Positions 1 through 8,060 of a stretch of DNA of 64,000 nt are shown here, piece after piece; within the stretch, counting starts at the first letter, position 1; each line of letters opens with the position of its first letter. The DNA lies in assembly GCA_039193195.1 (NCBI GenBank), contig JBCCWS010000026.1:1-64000 (forward strand). The letters are read 5' to 3'. Position numbers and translations under genes: made by a program. Under the pieces are notes generated by a model. The model was not told the DNA's origin. It made no database searches and saw nothing but the letters and a program-made list of their open reading frames with translations. The stretch is from Pseudomonadota bacterium. GTDB lineage: Bacteria; Pseudomonadota; Gammaproteobacteria; Steroidobacterales; JBCBZW01.

Positions 1-28
1 CCATAGCCGAGCTATGGCTGCATTTGAC

Positions 29-196
29 CAACGCCGCGATGGCGCCCGTGCTACTCGCCCTTCGGGTCTGCCCAGGGGCAGCGTCCGCGGCGTTGCATCG
101 CTTGCCAATGGCGATGCCATTGGCTGCGCGACGCGCCTTGCTGACGCTGCCCCTACACAGACGGAGCGTTACCTAATTTGCCAAGCGGCCCACTAG
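29..196. repeat. Structured dispersed repeat, copy 1 (composite)
   Basis: A non-coding palindromic element. Positions 91-196 match 30804-30909 at about 97 of 106 positions by hand count, with no gaps. It contains a perfect hairpin (104-124, 9-bp arms, 3-nt loop) and ends at 196 in GCCAAGCGGCCCACTAG, the right-end sequence of copy 2. The left part differs: 37-58 is the exact reverse complement of 30779-30800, so one module is inverted between the copies. Further internal inverted repeats pair 29-38 with 86-95 and 75-85 with 143-153, so the transcript could fold into a long branched structure. The last bases supply the TAG stop of the reverse-strand gene at 193-798. The true left border is unclear and may lie outside the window. 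Confidence 0.8.
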
Positions 197-798
197 GGTG
201 CCGCGAGCACCTCCTCGCGCGCGGGCATGGAGCGAACCACCACGCCGTGACCATCCGTACTCACACGGGCGTAAGCCTTAGCACGTACTGCGCCAGGGTC
301 GACGACCACGGGCACGGCGAATCCACGCATGCGACGCGCTCCCCAGTCATCGACGGTGCTCACCACGATGTTCAGGTATCGGCGCGAGGCGAGCGTGGGC
401 GTTACCAGGATCTGCTCGCTCCAATGCTCTCGGGCAAGTCGGTGCCCGATGGCAAAGTCTGCTGACTGCACCTCTAGACCCTCTTCACCGATTAGCTTGA
501 CCTCAGCCGAGAGCCCCGTGAGGGCACGGAAATCGAGATGTATGGCCACGGGCTCGCCGAGGGTCGGGGGTGCCGCCAACCGCCAGCTCAAGGAGATCGG
601 CGCCTTGCTGGCGAAGGCCGTGGCCGGTAGGTGGCTGTGCGCGTACTTGCCGAACGCGGGGTGGCTCGTCCCCTCCAGCAAGGCAGACGGATAGTCCGCA
701 TCCTCGGCGCCGAGCATCGGCTCAGCGGCGAGGCCCGGAATTGACACCAGCAGCGCCAACGCCAGCACGAGGCAGGGGCTTGTGACATCTGCGTTCAT
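193..798 (-). CDS. Secreted hypothetical protein
   Basis: A 201-residue protein of no family I recognise. Residues 1-25 look like a Sec signal peptide (hydrophobic LALALLVSIPGLAA followed by E), so it should act in the periplasm or outside the cell. The mature part is rich in beta-forming residues and has no cysteine or obvious catalytic motif. It lies 9 bp downstream of the metalloprotease-like lipoprotein gene on the same strand, so the two are probably co-transcribed and may work together (inference only). Its TAG stop is made by the end of the structured repeat at 29-196. The ATG at 798 follows a GGAG ribosome-binding site. Confidence 0.6.
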   Translation of the reverse strand: MNADVTSPCLVLALALLVSIPGLAAEPMLGAEDADYPSALLEGTSHPAFGKYAHSHLPATAFASKAPISLSWRLAAPPTLGEPVAIHLDFRALTGLSAEVKLIGEEGLEVQSADFAIGHRLAREHWSEQILVTPTLASRRYLNIVVSTVDDWGARRMRGFAVPVVVDPGAVRAKAYARVSTDGHGVVVRSMPAREEVLAAP

Positions 799-807
799 AA
801 CACTCTC

Positions 808-2481
808 CTAGCTGATGGCAACGGACACATCGAGGCAGGCGCGCCCACTTGGCACACCGCTGCCCAAATTGGTGAACACGAAGCTCGCTTCGTAGACCTC
901 TACTAGGTAACGCCCTGGCGCCAACACGGGCGTTGTCATCGTCTCTTGGCCATTCAGCTCGAGCTGAGAGATGGCCAGGAATCCACGTTGCCAAAGGACG
1001 ATGTCAGGGTCGGAACCGGCGGGACCCGTTACCCGCACCTCGTAGCGTGCGGATGTCGTGACGTCGAAGCGTAGGAAGCGTCGGTTGGACAGCTTGTTGA
1101 AGTCACCGAAGTTATCAATTGAGCAAACGGTTTGCGCTGGTCCGCCAACGGTGAGCTCCGTGTACACAGGCAGCACATCCGCGTTGCCCGCGTCGTTAGT
1201 CTCCGTACTCGCGAAGGGCTCGATGGTGGCACTCACTATATTCTGAGCGGCTACCACGGCATCGATCGACGCCGCATCCGCCGGGCGCGCGATCTTGAGC
1301 GCATCGATGTAGCTGAATACGGTGGTGAAGGCGTCGCTGTCGCGCTGAGTGCCGATCAGGACGTCGTAGAGCGGCTGGAATCCAAGGGCGATGTTGTCGA
1401 CACCATCGTCATCTGCATCGAACAGATCGTAGAGGATCGACTGGGCCGAACCCTCGCTGTACCACCCAGGGTTGGCGTTGTTGTTGCGATCGACGTCGAT
1501 CGTGAAGCCGAGCGACTGATCGTTGCCAAAGGAGTCCTGGGTTACCGGATCGCCCAACGCGATTCCCGCCCAGGCGTAGCCGAAGCCTTCGCTGAAAGCC
1601 ACGCGGGGGTCGAGGATGTCTGCCGTCGTGTGCGGGCCGCCGACGCTGTCGGCGCGCGAGAGCGTGTCTTCGAAGAAGTGACCGAACTCATGAACCACGA
1701 CATGACCGTCGTACTCATCCGTGTCGTTGTCCTCCGCGCCCAGCACGAAGATCTCGTTTGCGCTGTAGAAGGTGGTCCCGATCTCACCGTTGGCACGATT
1801 GCCGGACACGGGACGATTGTCAGGGCTCCAATTGACCGTCAGGGCTTCGAAGCTGACGTCAGGGTCCACGGCGAGCACGGCCAGGCGGGCCTCATTGACC
1901 GAGTCGAGGATGGCGAAAGGGCCCGCCGCGCGGGCGCTGGCGTAGGAGAAGCCGTTCCAACCCGTCTGCGCCGTCAAGTTGCGCACGGAGTCGGCGTCGC
2001 CGCTGCTCGCCACGGCCCCGTCCAGCACGTACAGCGCACCGTTGCTGGTGTTGTCCACGACCTTGAAATTCCAGCGTCCGCCTGGATCGACCATCTCAGC
2101 ACGGGCGCGGATGAACAGCTGCGTCTGTCCTGGTACGACGATGGCGTAGTCGCCAGCGTCGTCCGTGCGCGTGGTCTCGAGCACCGTGCCGCCACCGTCG
2201 ACCGCCTGCACCACCGCCTGGCGCACGGGCGCGTCGAAGGTGGCACCGTAGTCGAGCGGGCCTGTTCCCAAGTGGGGGACGCGCTCGAATTGGATCTTGC
2301 CGCTGATCGTCACATCGGGGACGTTCCCGCCTCCGCCTCCGCCTCCCGTGCCGCCACCACCACCAGGGTCGCCACCGCCACTATTCCCGCCGCCGCCACA
2401 AGCCGTGAGGCCCAGCGCGGCCGTCATCAGTAGGCAGAGGAGGATCCCAGGTCGGGCGACCCTTCCGTCGACTGCTCTCAT
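808..2481 (-). CDS. Putative zinc metalloprotease lipoprotein
   Basis: A 557-residue predicted lipoprotein. The signal peptide ends in LTAC with Cys28 as the lipidation site, followed by a glycine-rich linker (about 29-52). A region near 55-130 resembles a carboxypeptidase-regulatory-like beta domain. The key motif is VVHEFGHFFE (His264, Glu265, His268), with a later SEGFGY (Glu298) at the distance expected for the third zinc ligand of a gluzincin protease. The C-terminal part (about 440-557) looks like a PPC-type bacterial pre-peptidase domain. The family was not identified further. It is divergent from galE and immediately upstream of the secreted gene at 193-798. Protease activity is inferred from the motif alone. 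Confidence 0.7.
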   Translation of the reverse strand: MRAVDGRVARPGILLCLLMTAALGLTACGGGGNSGGGDPGGGGGTGGGGGGGNVPDVTISGKIQFERVPHLGTGPLDYGATFDAPVRQAVVQAVDGGGTVLETTRTDDAGDYAIVVPGQTQLFIRARAEMVDPGGRWNFKVVDNTSNGALYVLDGAVASSGDADSVRNLTAQTGWNGFSYASARAAGPFAILDSVNEARLAVLAVDPDVSFEALTVNWSPDNRPVSGNRANGEIGTTFYSANEIFVLGAEDNDTDEYDGHVVVHEFGHFFEDTLSRADSVGGPHTTADILDPRVAFSEGFGYAWAGIALGDPVTQDSFGNDQSLGFTIDVDRNNNANPGWYSEGSAQSILYDLFDADDDGVDNIALGFQPLYDVLIGTQRDSDAFTTVFSYIDALKIARPADAASIDAVVAAQNIVSATIEPFASTETNDAGNADVLPVYTELTVGGPAQTVCSIDNFGDFNKLSNRRFLRFDVTTSARYEVRVTGPAGSDPDIVLWQRGFLAISQLELNGQETMTTPVLAPGRYLVEVYEASFVFTNLGSGVPSGRACLDVSVAIS

Positions 2482-2745
2482 AGGTTGGTCTCCAGCTCAG
2501 CCATTGTTCACAGCATGCCGTGACTTATGCACGGATCCCGCACGAGTGCCGTGGCACAGTTTGCGGTTGGCGAAACCGCCGGGATGGAACCCGACGCTAC
2601 CTTGGGGCTAGTTTGGCGCGCCAAGGCTGAACTGGCCCTGAAGCGCGCCGACTTGTGGCGCTGCTATTATCGCGCCGGCGGGGGATCCCCTAGCAAGCAG
2701 GATCCCTCAGTCACCTCCCAACAGCAGCCTCGAGTCGAGAACCTA

Positions 2746-3738
2746 ATGAGCAACGCGATACTCGTGACCGGCGGAGCCGGCTACATCGGCAGCCACGTGG
2801 TGCGCCAGCTCGGCGAGCGCGGCGAACGTACGGTCACCCTGGACGACCTCGCCACCGGCTTTAGCGATGCCGTTCTATACGGCTCGCTGGTGGAAGGCAA
2901 CACCGGTGACCGCGAACTGGTGATGCACCTCCTCGACGAACACCAGGTGGACGCCGTCATGCACTTCGCCGCTTTCACCATCGTGCCGGAGAGCGTCGCA
3001 GATCCCCTGCGCTACTACCAGAACAATACGGCTGCCACATTGAACATGCTGCGCTGTTGCCGCGAAGTGGGCGTGCGACGTTTCATCTTCTCCTCCACCG
3101 CTGCCGTCTACGGCACACCCGCTTCCGGCGTTTGCGAGGAAACCGATCCGACCGCCCCTATCAACCCCTACGGCAGCTCAAAGTTGATGAGCGAGTGGAT
3201 GCTGCGCGACCTGTCTGCTGCGGGCGACATTGACTACGTGGCCCTGCGCTACTTCAACGTTGCTGGCTGTGATCCTGGGCAACGCATCGGCCAATCGACG
3301 CGCAAGGCAACACTGCTCACCAAGGTGACGTGTGAGGTAGCTGCTGGCGTGCGCGACCACGTCAAGATCTTCGGCACGGACTACGACACGCCGGACGGCA
3401 CCGGCGTGCGTGACTACATTCATGTGGAAGACCTCGCCGATGCCCACGTGCGAGCCCTCGATCACCTGCGCGGTGGCGGTGACTCGCTCACCCTCAACTG
3501 TGGCTACGGTCGCGGATTCAGCGTGCGCGAGGTGATCGATGCCGTGGCTCGCGCCCACGGCAGCCCCCTCAAGGTGATCGAGGAAGGTCGCCGTGCCGGC
3601 GATCCACCCACGCTGATCGCCCGCGCTGATCGCATACGCGACGTGCTCCAGTGGAGCCCGCGCTACGATGATCTCGACGTCATCGTGCGCACCGCGCTCG
3701 CCTGGGAGCACAAGCTGAAGGAGCTACGTAACTCATGA
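2746..3738 (+). CDS. galE: UDP-glucose 4-epimerase
   Basis: Interconverts UDP-glucose and UDP-galactose in the cytoplasm, supplying galactose for surface polysaccharide. The 330-residue product is a standard extended SDR: the N-terminal GGAGYIGSH binds NAD, SSTAAVYG and YGSSKLMSE carry the catalytic Ser and Tyr-x3-Lys, and YFNVAGCDP and DYIHVEDLADAH are GalE hallmarks. The open frame extends upstream to 2527, but the ATG at 2746 gives the family N-terminus MSNAILVTGGAG. The stop overlaps the next start (ATGA at 3735), so it is coupled to the acyl-CoA ligase, which suggests envelope polysaccharide work rather than galactose catabolism. A 12-bp palindrome TTGGCGCGCCAA lies upstream at 2613-2624; its role is unknown. 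Confidence 0.95.
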   Translation: MSNAILVTGGAGYIGSHVVRQLGERGERTVTLDDLATGFSDAVLYGSLVEGNTGDRELVMHLLDEHQVDAVMHFAAFTIVPESVADPLRYYQNNTAATLNMLRCCREVGVRRFIFSSTAAVYGTPASGVCEETDPTAPINPYGSSKLMSEWMLRDLSAAGDIDYVALRYFNVAGCDPGQRIGQSTRKATLLTKVTCEVAAGVRDHVKIFGTDYDTPDGTGVRDYIHVEDLADAHVRALDHLRGGGDSLTLNCGYGRGFSVREVIDAVARAHGSPLKVIEEGRRAGDPPTLIARADRIRDVLQWSPRYDDLDVIVRTALAWEHKLKELRNS

Positions 3739-5336
3739 GCCATACTGGCCTGATTCACGGGCTACTGCTCGACGCTGCGGCCCGTTGGCCGCAGGCAAGC
3801 GCGGTGTTGCACGGCAAGCGAGAGCAACGATACGTCGAGCTGGCGAACGACGCGCGCGCCGTAGCGAACGGGCTGATGGCCCACGGACTGGAGCGCCAGC
3901 AGCGCGTTGCCGTCTACCTGCCCAAGCAGCTGGAGACCGTGGCCAGCCTGTTCGGCGCAGCGACCGCCGGCGGCGTGTTCGTGCCCATCAATCCGGTGCT
4001 CAAGCCACCGCAGATCGCGCATATCCTCAACGACTGTGACGTGCGGGTGCTGATTACCGCCAAGTCCCGCCTGCGCCAGCTCTCGACCACACTAGCCGAC
4101 TGCCCAGCCCTGCGCCTGGTCGTGCTCACGGACGCCAAAGCGGACGAGGCGCTCGAGCCGCTAGGCGACTGCCCGGTGATCGGCTGGCCGGCGCTTATCG
4201 ACGCCCCCCCAGCCACGCCCCATCGGGTGATCGATCGAGACGTGGCCGCGATCCTCTACACTAGCGGCAGTACGGGCAAGCCCAAGGGCGTCGTGCTGTC
4301 TCACGCCAACATGGTGGCGGGCGCCATGAGCGTAGCAGAGTACCTGGAGAACACCGCGGAGGACCGCCTCCTGGCCGCCCTGCCCTTCAGTTTCGACTAC
4401 GGCTTCAGCCAGCTCACCACGGCCTTCAGCCGCGGCGCCAGTGTCGTGTTGCTGGACTACCTGATGCCGCGCGACGTAGTACGCGCCATCGAGCAGCACG
4501 GGGTAACAGGTCTAGCCGCCGTTCCGCCCCTGTGGGTGCAACTGGCAGGGCTCGAGTGGCCCGACGCGGCGCGTCGTACGCTTCGCTATGCGACTAACTC
4601 CGGCGGCGCCATGCCAAAGCGCACCCTCGCCGCCTTACGCGAGTCTCTACCTAACACTAGCTTCTACCTAATGTACGGACTTACTGAGGCTTTCCGGTCC
4701 ACCTACCTGCCGCCGGATCAGGTGGACGCGCGACCCGACTCGATCGGTCGTGCCATCCCGAATGCCGAAGTGATGGTACTGCGTCCCGATGGCACTCCCT
4801 GCGATCGTGACGAACCTGGCGAGCTCGTGCACCGCGGCGCCCTCGTATCCCTCGGCTACTGGAACGACCCCGAGCGCACGGCACGCCGATTCAAGGCCTT
4901 GCCCACCAGCAACGGCTCGCCGCTAGAGGAGATGGCCGTCTGGTCTGGCGATACGGTGCGCATGGACGTGGAGGGCTACCTCTACTTTGTCGGCCGCCAA
5001 GACGACATGATCAAAACCTCCGGCTACCGCGTAAGTCCGGCGGAGGTGGAAGAGGAGGCCTACGGCTCCGGTGCCGTCGCCGAAGCAGCCGCCGTTGGCG
5101 TGAGCCACCCAGAGGCGGGGCAGGCGATCGTCCTTATCTGCGTGGCCAAGCAGAACGCACAGCCCGAGGAAAGCGAAGCGGCACTGCGCAGCCACTTGCA
5201 GGGCCGCCTACCGAACTTTATGCAACCTGCTGCCGTGGCCTGGGTTGACGGTCTACCGCGCAACCCCAACGGCAAGCTCGACCGCACCCAGCTGACAAGC
5301 ACCTACGCCAAGCAGTTCCACGAGGATGGCGAATGA
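3735..5336 (+). CDS. Acyl-CoA ligase (AMP-forming), exosortase A-associated type
   Basis: A 533-residue member of the ANL adenylating superfamily. It has the ATP-binding loop YTSGSTGKPKGVVLSH (near residue 175), the YGLTEAFR motif, a GYWNDPERT hinge region and the C-terminal NPNGKLDR lysine motif. From memory the whole sequence closely resembles the ligase found beside exosortase A (TIGR03098), including LPFSFDYGFSQLTTAF and TNSGGAMP. The substrate is unknown; such enzymes activate an acid as acyl-AMP for transfer to a thiol. It overlaps galE upstream and the PLP decarboxylase downstream by 4 bp each, so the three are translated as a unit. No exosortase or acyl carrier protein gene occurs in the window. 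Confidence 0.88.
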   Translation: MSHTGLIHGLLLDAAARWPQASAVLHGKREQRYVELANDARAVANGLMAHGLERQQRVAVYLPKQLETVASLFGAATAGGVFVPINPVLKPPQIAHILNDCDVRVLITAKSRLRQLSTTLADCPALRLVVLTDAKADEALEPLGDCPVIGWPALIDAPPATPHRVIDRDVAAILYTSGSTGKPKGVVLSHANMVAGAMSVAEYLENTAEDRLLAALPFSFDYGFSQLTTAFSRGASVVLLDYLMPRDVVRAIEQHGVTGLAAVPPLWVQLAGLEWPDAARRTLRYATNSGGAMPKRTLAALRESLPNTSFYLMYGLTEAFRSTYLPPDQVDARPDSIGRAIPNAEVMVLRPDGTPCDRDEPGELVHRGALVSLGYWNDPERTARRFKALPTSNGSPLEEMAVWSGDTVRMDVEGYLYFVGRQDDMIKTSGYRVSPAEVEEEAYGSGAVAEAAAVGVSHPEAGQAIVLICVAKQNAQPEESEAALRSHLQGRLPNFMQPAAVAWVDGLPRNPNGKLDRTQLTSTYAKQFHEDGE

Positions 5337-6586
5337 GCGAAGCGAAAAAGAAGGCTCCACCGGCGCACGCCGAGCATCCGTTCTTCCACAGCGGCGCAGC
5401 CAACGGTTTTTTGGAGGTGGATGGGCGCCCCCTGGACCTGCTGGTAGAAGAGGCCGGCGGCACGCCGCTGTTTATCTACTCGCGAAGCGCGATGGCGGCG
5501 CGCGTGAAGGCTTTGCGCGACACGATGCCAAAAGCACTGCATCTGCACTACGCCATGAAGGCCAATCCGATGCCCGCCGTGGTCGGCTACATGGCGGGTC
5601 TGGTGGACGGCCTCGACGTCGCCTCCGGCGCCGAGCTGCGGGTTGCCCTTGACGCGGGGATGCCCGCGGAACGGATAAGCTTCGCGGGCCCGGGCAAGCA
5701 GGAAGGTGAGCTAACGCAAGCTATCGCCGCCGGCGCCACCATCAATCTCGAGTCCGAAACAGAGATGCGGCGCGCGGCCGCCATCGCCGAGCGCCTCGAC
5801 ATGCCGGCCAAGGTGGCCGTGCGCGTCAATCCGGATTTTCAGCTGAAGACTTCAGGGATGAAGATGGGCGGCGGCTCGCAGCAGTTTGGGGTCGATGCCG
5901 AACGCGTGCCCGAGATGCTGCGGGAGGCGGCCAGCCTACCGGTTCAGTTCACTGGCCTGCACATTTACAGCGGCTCCCAGAACCTGCGTGCCGACGCCAT
6001 CATCGAGTCTCAGACCAAGACCCTCGCCCTCGCCGCGCAGCTCGCTGACGCAGCGCCTGCCCCGATCACCCACGTCAACATCGGCGGCGGCTTGGGTGTT
6101 CCTTACTTTCCGGGGGAATCACCCCTCGATCTCGACGCGGTGGGCGAGGCGTTGGGGCGCACGATGGCAGATCTCCCAGCGCCCCTGCGCGAGTGCCAGA
6201 TCATCATGGAGCTGGGACGATTCCTCGTGGGCGAGGCCGGCCTGTACGTGTGCCGGGTGGTCGACCGAAAGATATCCCGAGGACACCCGTTCCTGATCAC
6301 CGACGGCGGCCTGCACCACCAGCTCGCCGCCTCCGGCAACTTCGGTCAAGTGCTGCGCAAGAACTATCCGGTGCTTGTCGCCTCGCGCATGCACGAACAA
6401 GCGCGCGAGGTGCAGTCCGTGGTGGGCCCCCTCTGCACGCCTCTGGATCTGCTGGGCGACCGCATGGCACTGCCGCCGGCCCAAGAGGGGGATCTGGTGG
6501 TCGTGCTCCAATCCGGTGCCTACGGCCCAACCGCCTCGCCCAGCGCTTTCCTATCGCACCCGGGCGCTCGAGAGATGCTGGTGTAG
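5333..6586 (+). CDS. PLP-dependent decarboxylase, exosortase A-associated type
   Basis: A 417-residue fold-III PLP enzyme related to diaminopimelate and ornithine decarboxylases. HYAMKANPMPAV holds the PLP lysine, GLHIYSGSQN and NIGGGLGVPYFPGE bind the cofactor phosphate, and VGPLCTPLDLL carries the specificity-helix cysteine region. It matches the TIGR03099-type decarboxylase that accompanies the exosortase A ligase. The substrate is not known; the pairing suggests that it makes an amine or modified amino acid that the ligase then joins to a carrier or polysaccharide (inference). It starts inside the ligase stop (ATGA at 5333) and ends 11 bp from the convergent rimI. Confidence 0.88.
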   Translation: MSEAKKKAPPAHAEHPFFHSGAANGFLEVDGRPLDLLVEEAGGTPLFIYSRSAMAARVKALRDTMPKALHLHYAMKANPMPAVVGYMAGLVDGLDVASGAELRVALDAGMPAERISFAGPGKQEGELTQAIAAGATINLESETEMRRAAAIAERLDMPAKVAVRVNPDFQLKTSGMKMGGGSQQFGVDAERVPEMLREAASLPVQFTGLHIYSGSQNLRADAIIESQTKTLALAAQLADAAPAPITHVNIGGGLGVPYFPGESPLDLDAVGEALGRTMADLPAPLRECQIIMELGRFLVGEAGLYVCRVVDRKISRGHPFLITDGGLHHQLAASGNFGQVLRKNYPVLVASRMHEQAREVQSVVGPLCTPLDLLGDRMALPPAQEGDLVVVLQSGAYGPTASPSAFLSHPGAREMLV

Positions 6587-6597
6587 GAGAGTGCCCC

Positions 6598-7113
6598 TTA
6601 GCGGGGGTCGTGCGGATCCTGAGACATAGTGTCGGGATCCGCCGAGGGACCGAGATCCAGGGCTAGCACCAGTGCGTCCTCACGTCCGTGGGGTGCCTTG
6701 TAGTAGGCCGTACGCCGGCCGATCGTGCGAAAGCCGAGCGAGTCATACAGGCCGCGAGCGGCGTGGTTAGTTGGCCGCACCTCCAGAAACAGGCGCGTCG
6801 CGTTGAGCAGCGCCGCCTCGGCTATGACCTTATCAAGGAGCTTGCGACCATAGCCCCGAGCACGCGAGTCCACACCGACGCACAGGTTCAATAGGTGCGC
6901 CTCACCCACCGCCACGCTCATGATGGAGTAACCGTGCGCCACGCCGCCTTGCTCCGCCACGCGGCAGCAGTAGCCCACGCGCAGGCAGTCACGAAAGATG
7001 GACTGGCTCCACGGGTACTGGTAGGCGCCCTTCTCGAGCGCCCACACCGCGGGCAGATCGTCCTCGCTCATGGCGCGAACGATTGCCGAGGCCTCTGCGC
7101 TGGCCGCACTCAT
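6598..7113 (-). CDS. rimI: Ribosomal protein S18-alanine N-acetyltransferase
   Basis: A GNAT-family acetyltransferase of 171 residues from the preferred start. In the characterised family it acetylates the N-terminal alanine of ribosomal protein S18 using acetyl-CoA. The acetyl-CoA loop is DSRARGYGRKLLDKV, with the C-terminal LEVRPTNHAARGLYDSLGF and GRRTAYY typical of RimI. The frame is open to 7149, but the ATG at 7113 overlaps the stop of the upstream glycosylase gene (ATGA), so coupled translation makes this start more likely. The C-terminal tail after the GNAT core (DLGPSADPDTMSQDPHDPR) is longer than usual and looks disordered. Confidence 0.88.
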   Translation of the reverse strand: MSAASAEASAIVRAMSEDDLPAVWALEKGAYQYPWSQSIFRDCLRVGYCCRVAEQGGVAHGYSIMSVAVGEAHLLNLCVGVDSRARGYGRKLLDKVIAEAALLNATRLFLEVRPTNHAARGLYDSLGFRTIGRRTAYYKAPHGREDALVLALDLGPSADPDTMSQDPHDPR

Positions 7114-7883
7114 GCACTGAGCTCCATGATCAGGCGCAGGTCCTCCCACGCCTTGCGTTTCTCGCCGGGACTGCGAAGCAGATAGGCCGGATGGTAGGTC
7201 ACCACCAACGGCACCGGGCCGCTGTCAGTTTGCCACTGATGGGCGCGTCCGCGAAGCCGACCAAGAGGCGTATCGACGCCCAGCAGGCGTTGGGCGGCGA
7301 TACGCCCCAGGGCGATGATGACTTTCGGTCGTATAAGGGCGATCTGTCGCTGCAAGTAGGGGGCGCACTGGGCGGCCTCGTCGGCGCTCGGATCACGGTT
7401 GTTGGGCGGACGGCACTTGAGCACATTGGCGATGAAGACTGCCTGGCGCTCGCGTCCGGTGGCGTGCAGCATGGCATTGAGCAAATGACCGGCGCGGCCG
7501 ACGAAGGGCTCGCCCTGGCGGTCCTCCTGCGCACCGGGGGCCTCTCCAACGAACATCCAGTCGGCCTGAAGACTGCCGACGCCGAACACCGTGTTGGCAC
7601 GCGTGCGGTGCAGGCCACAGCGCTGGCAACCGGCCACCGTGGCGCGCAGGGCATCCACGTCCATGGCCTCGACGTCGATCGTGTCCGCAAGCGGCGGGGG
7701 AGCGGGAGCGGGGGCCGGCACGGCTCCAGCGGGCGCCGACGCGGGAGCAGCCGGGGCTGCCTCCGAGTCTCGCGCGCGCCTCTCGCCGGCCTCGGCGCTC
7801 TCGCCCGCCGCTCGCAAGGTCCAGCGCTCGATCCCCATCAGCGCGAGTGCGCGACGGGCGCGTCGGTCCAACCCCACCGCCAT
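7110..7883 (-). CDS. Uracil-DNA glycosylase, family 4 (Fe-S)
   Basis: Removes uracil from DNA, the first step of base excision repair. The 257-residue protein has a low-complexity Ala/Pro linker (about 35-75) followed by the catalytic domain. Visible are GEAPGAQED (motif 1) with FVGRAGHLL, the NVLKCRPPNNR segment and THPAYLLR-like motif 2 (TYHPAYLLR). Four cysteines (the pair in GCQRCGLH, then LKC and AAQC) match the [4Fe-4S] ligands of family 4 enzymes. The N-terminal extension resembles that found in Pseudomonas-type homologues. It overlaps rimI by 4 bp and is divergent from proS, sharing the 7884-8060 intergenic region. Confidence 0.9.
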   Translation of the reverse strand: MAVGLDRRARRALALMGIERWTLRAAGESAEAGERRARDSEAAPAAPASAPAGAVPAPAPAPPPLADTIDVEAMDVDALRATVAGCQRCGLHRTRANTVFGVGSLQADWMFVGEAPGAQEDRQGEPFVGRAGHLLNAMLHATGRERQAVFIANVLKCRPPNNRDPSADEAAQCAPYLQRQIALIRPKVIIALGRIAAQRLLGVDTPLGRLRGRAHQWQTDSGPVPLVVTYHPAYLLRSPGEKRKAWEDLRLIMELSA

Positions 7884-8060
7884 ATCTCCCCAGCCTTACC
7901 TGCAACGGCGCTCAGGGTACCGCCCACATCGACGGTACCGCCATCCCCGGCACCGCCCCCGGACCCTAAGCGGGTAGAATCCCCTAAATTTTGCGCCGGT
8001 CGCCGCCGGCGCACGCCTTGACGCCACGCCTCGCGTGGCCAACTCGAAGGACCGTAGATC

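Noticed and set aside
1132-2433. A 433-codon open frame on the plus strand.
   Set aside because: It lies wholly antisense to the lipoprotein gene at 808-2481; high GC gives long shadow frames and the reading has no family features.
2613-2624. TTGGCGCGCCAA palindrome before galE, considered as an operator or terminator.
   Set aside because: Short, GC-rich and without a loop or U-run; such palindromes are common at this base composition.
7083-8021. A 312-codon plus-strand frame.
   Set aside because: Antisense to the uracil-DNA glycosylase and without recognisable protein features.
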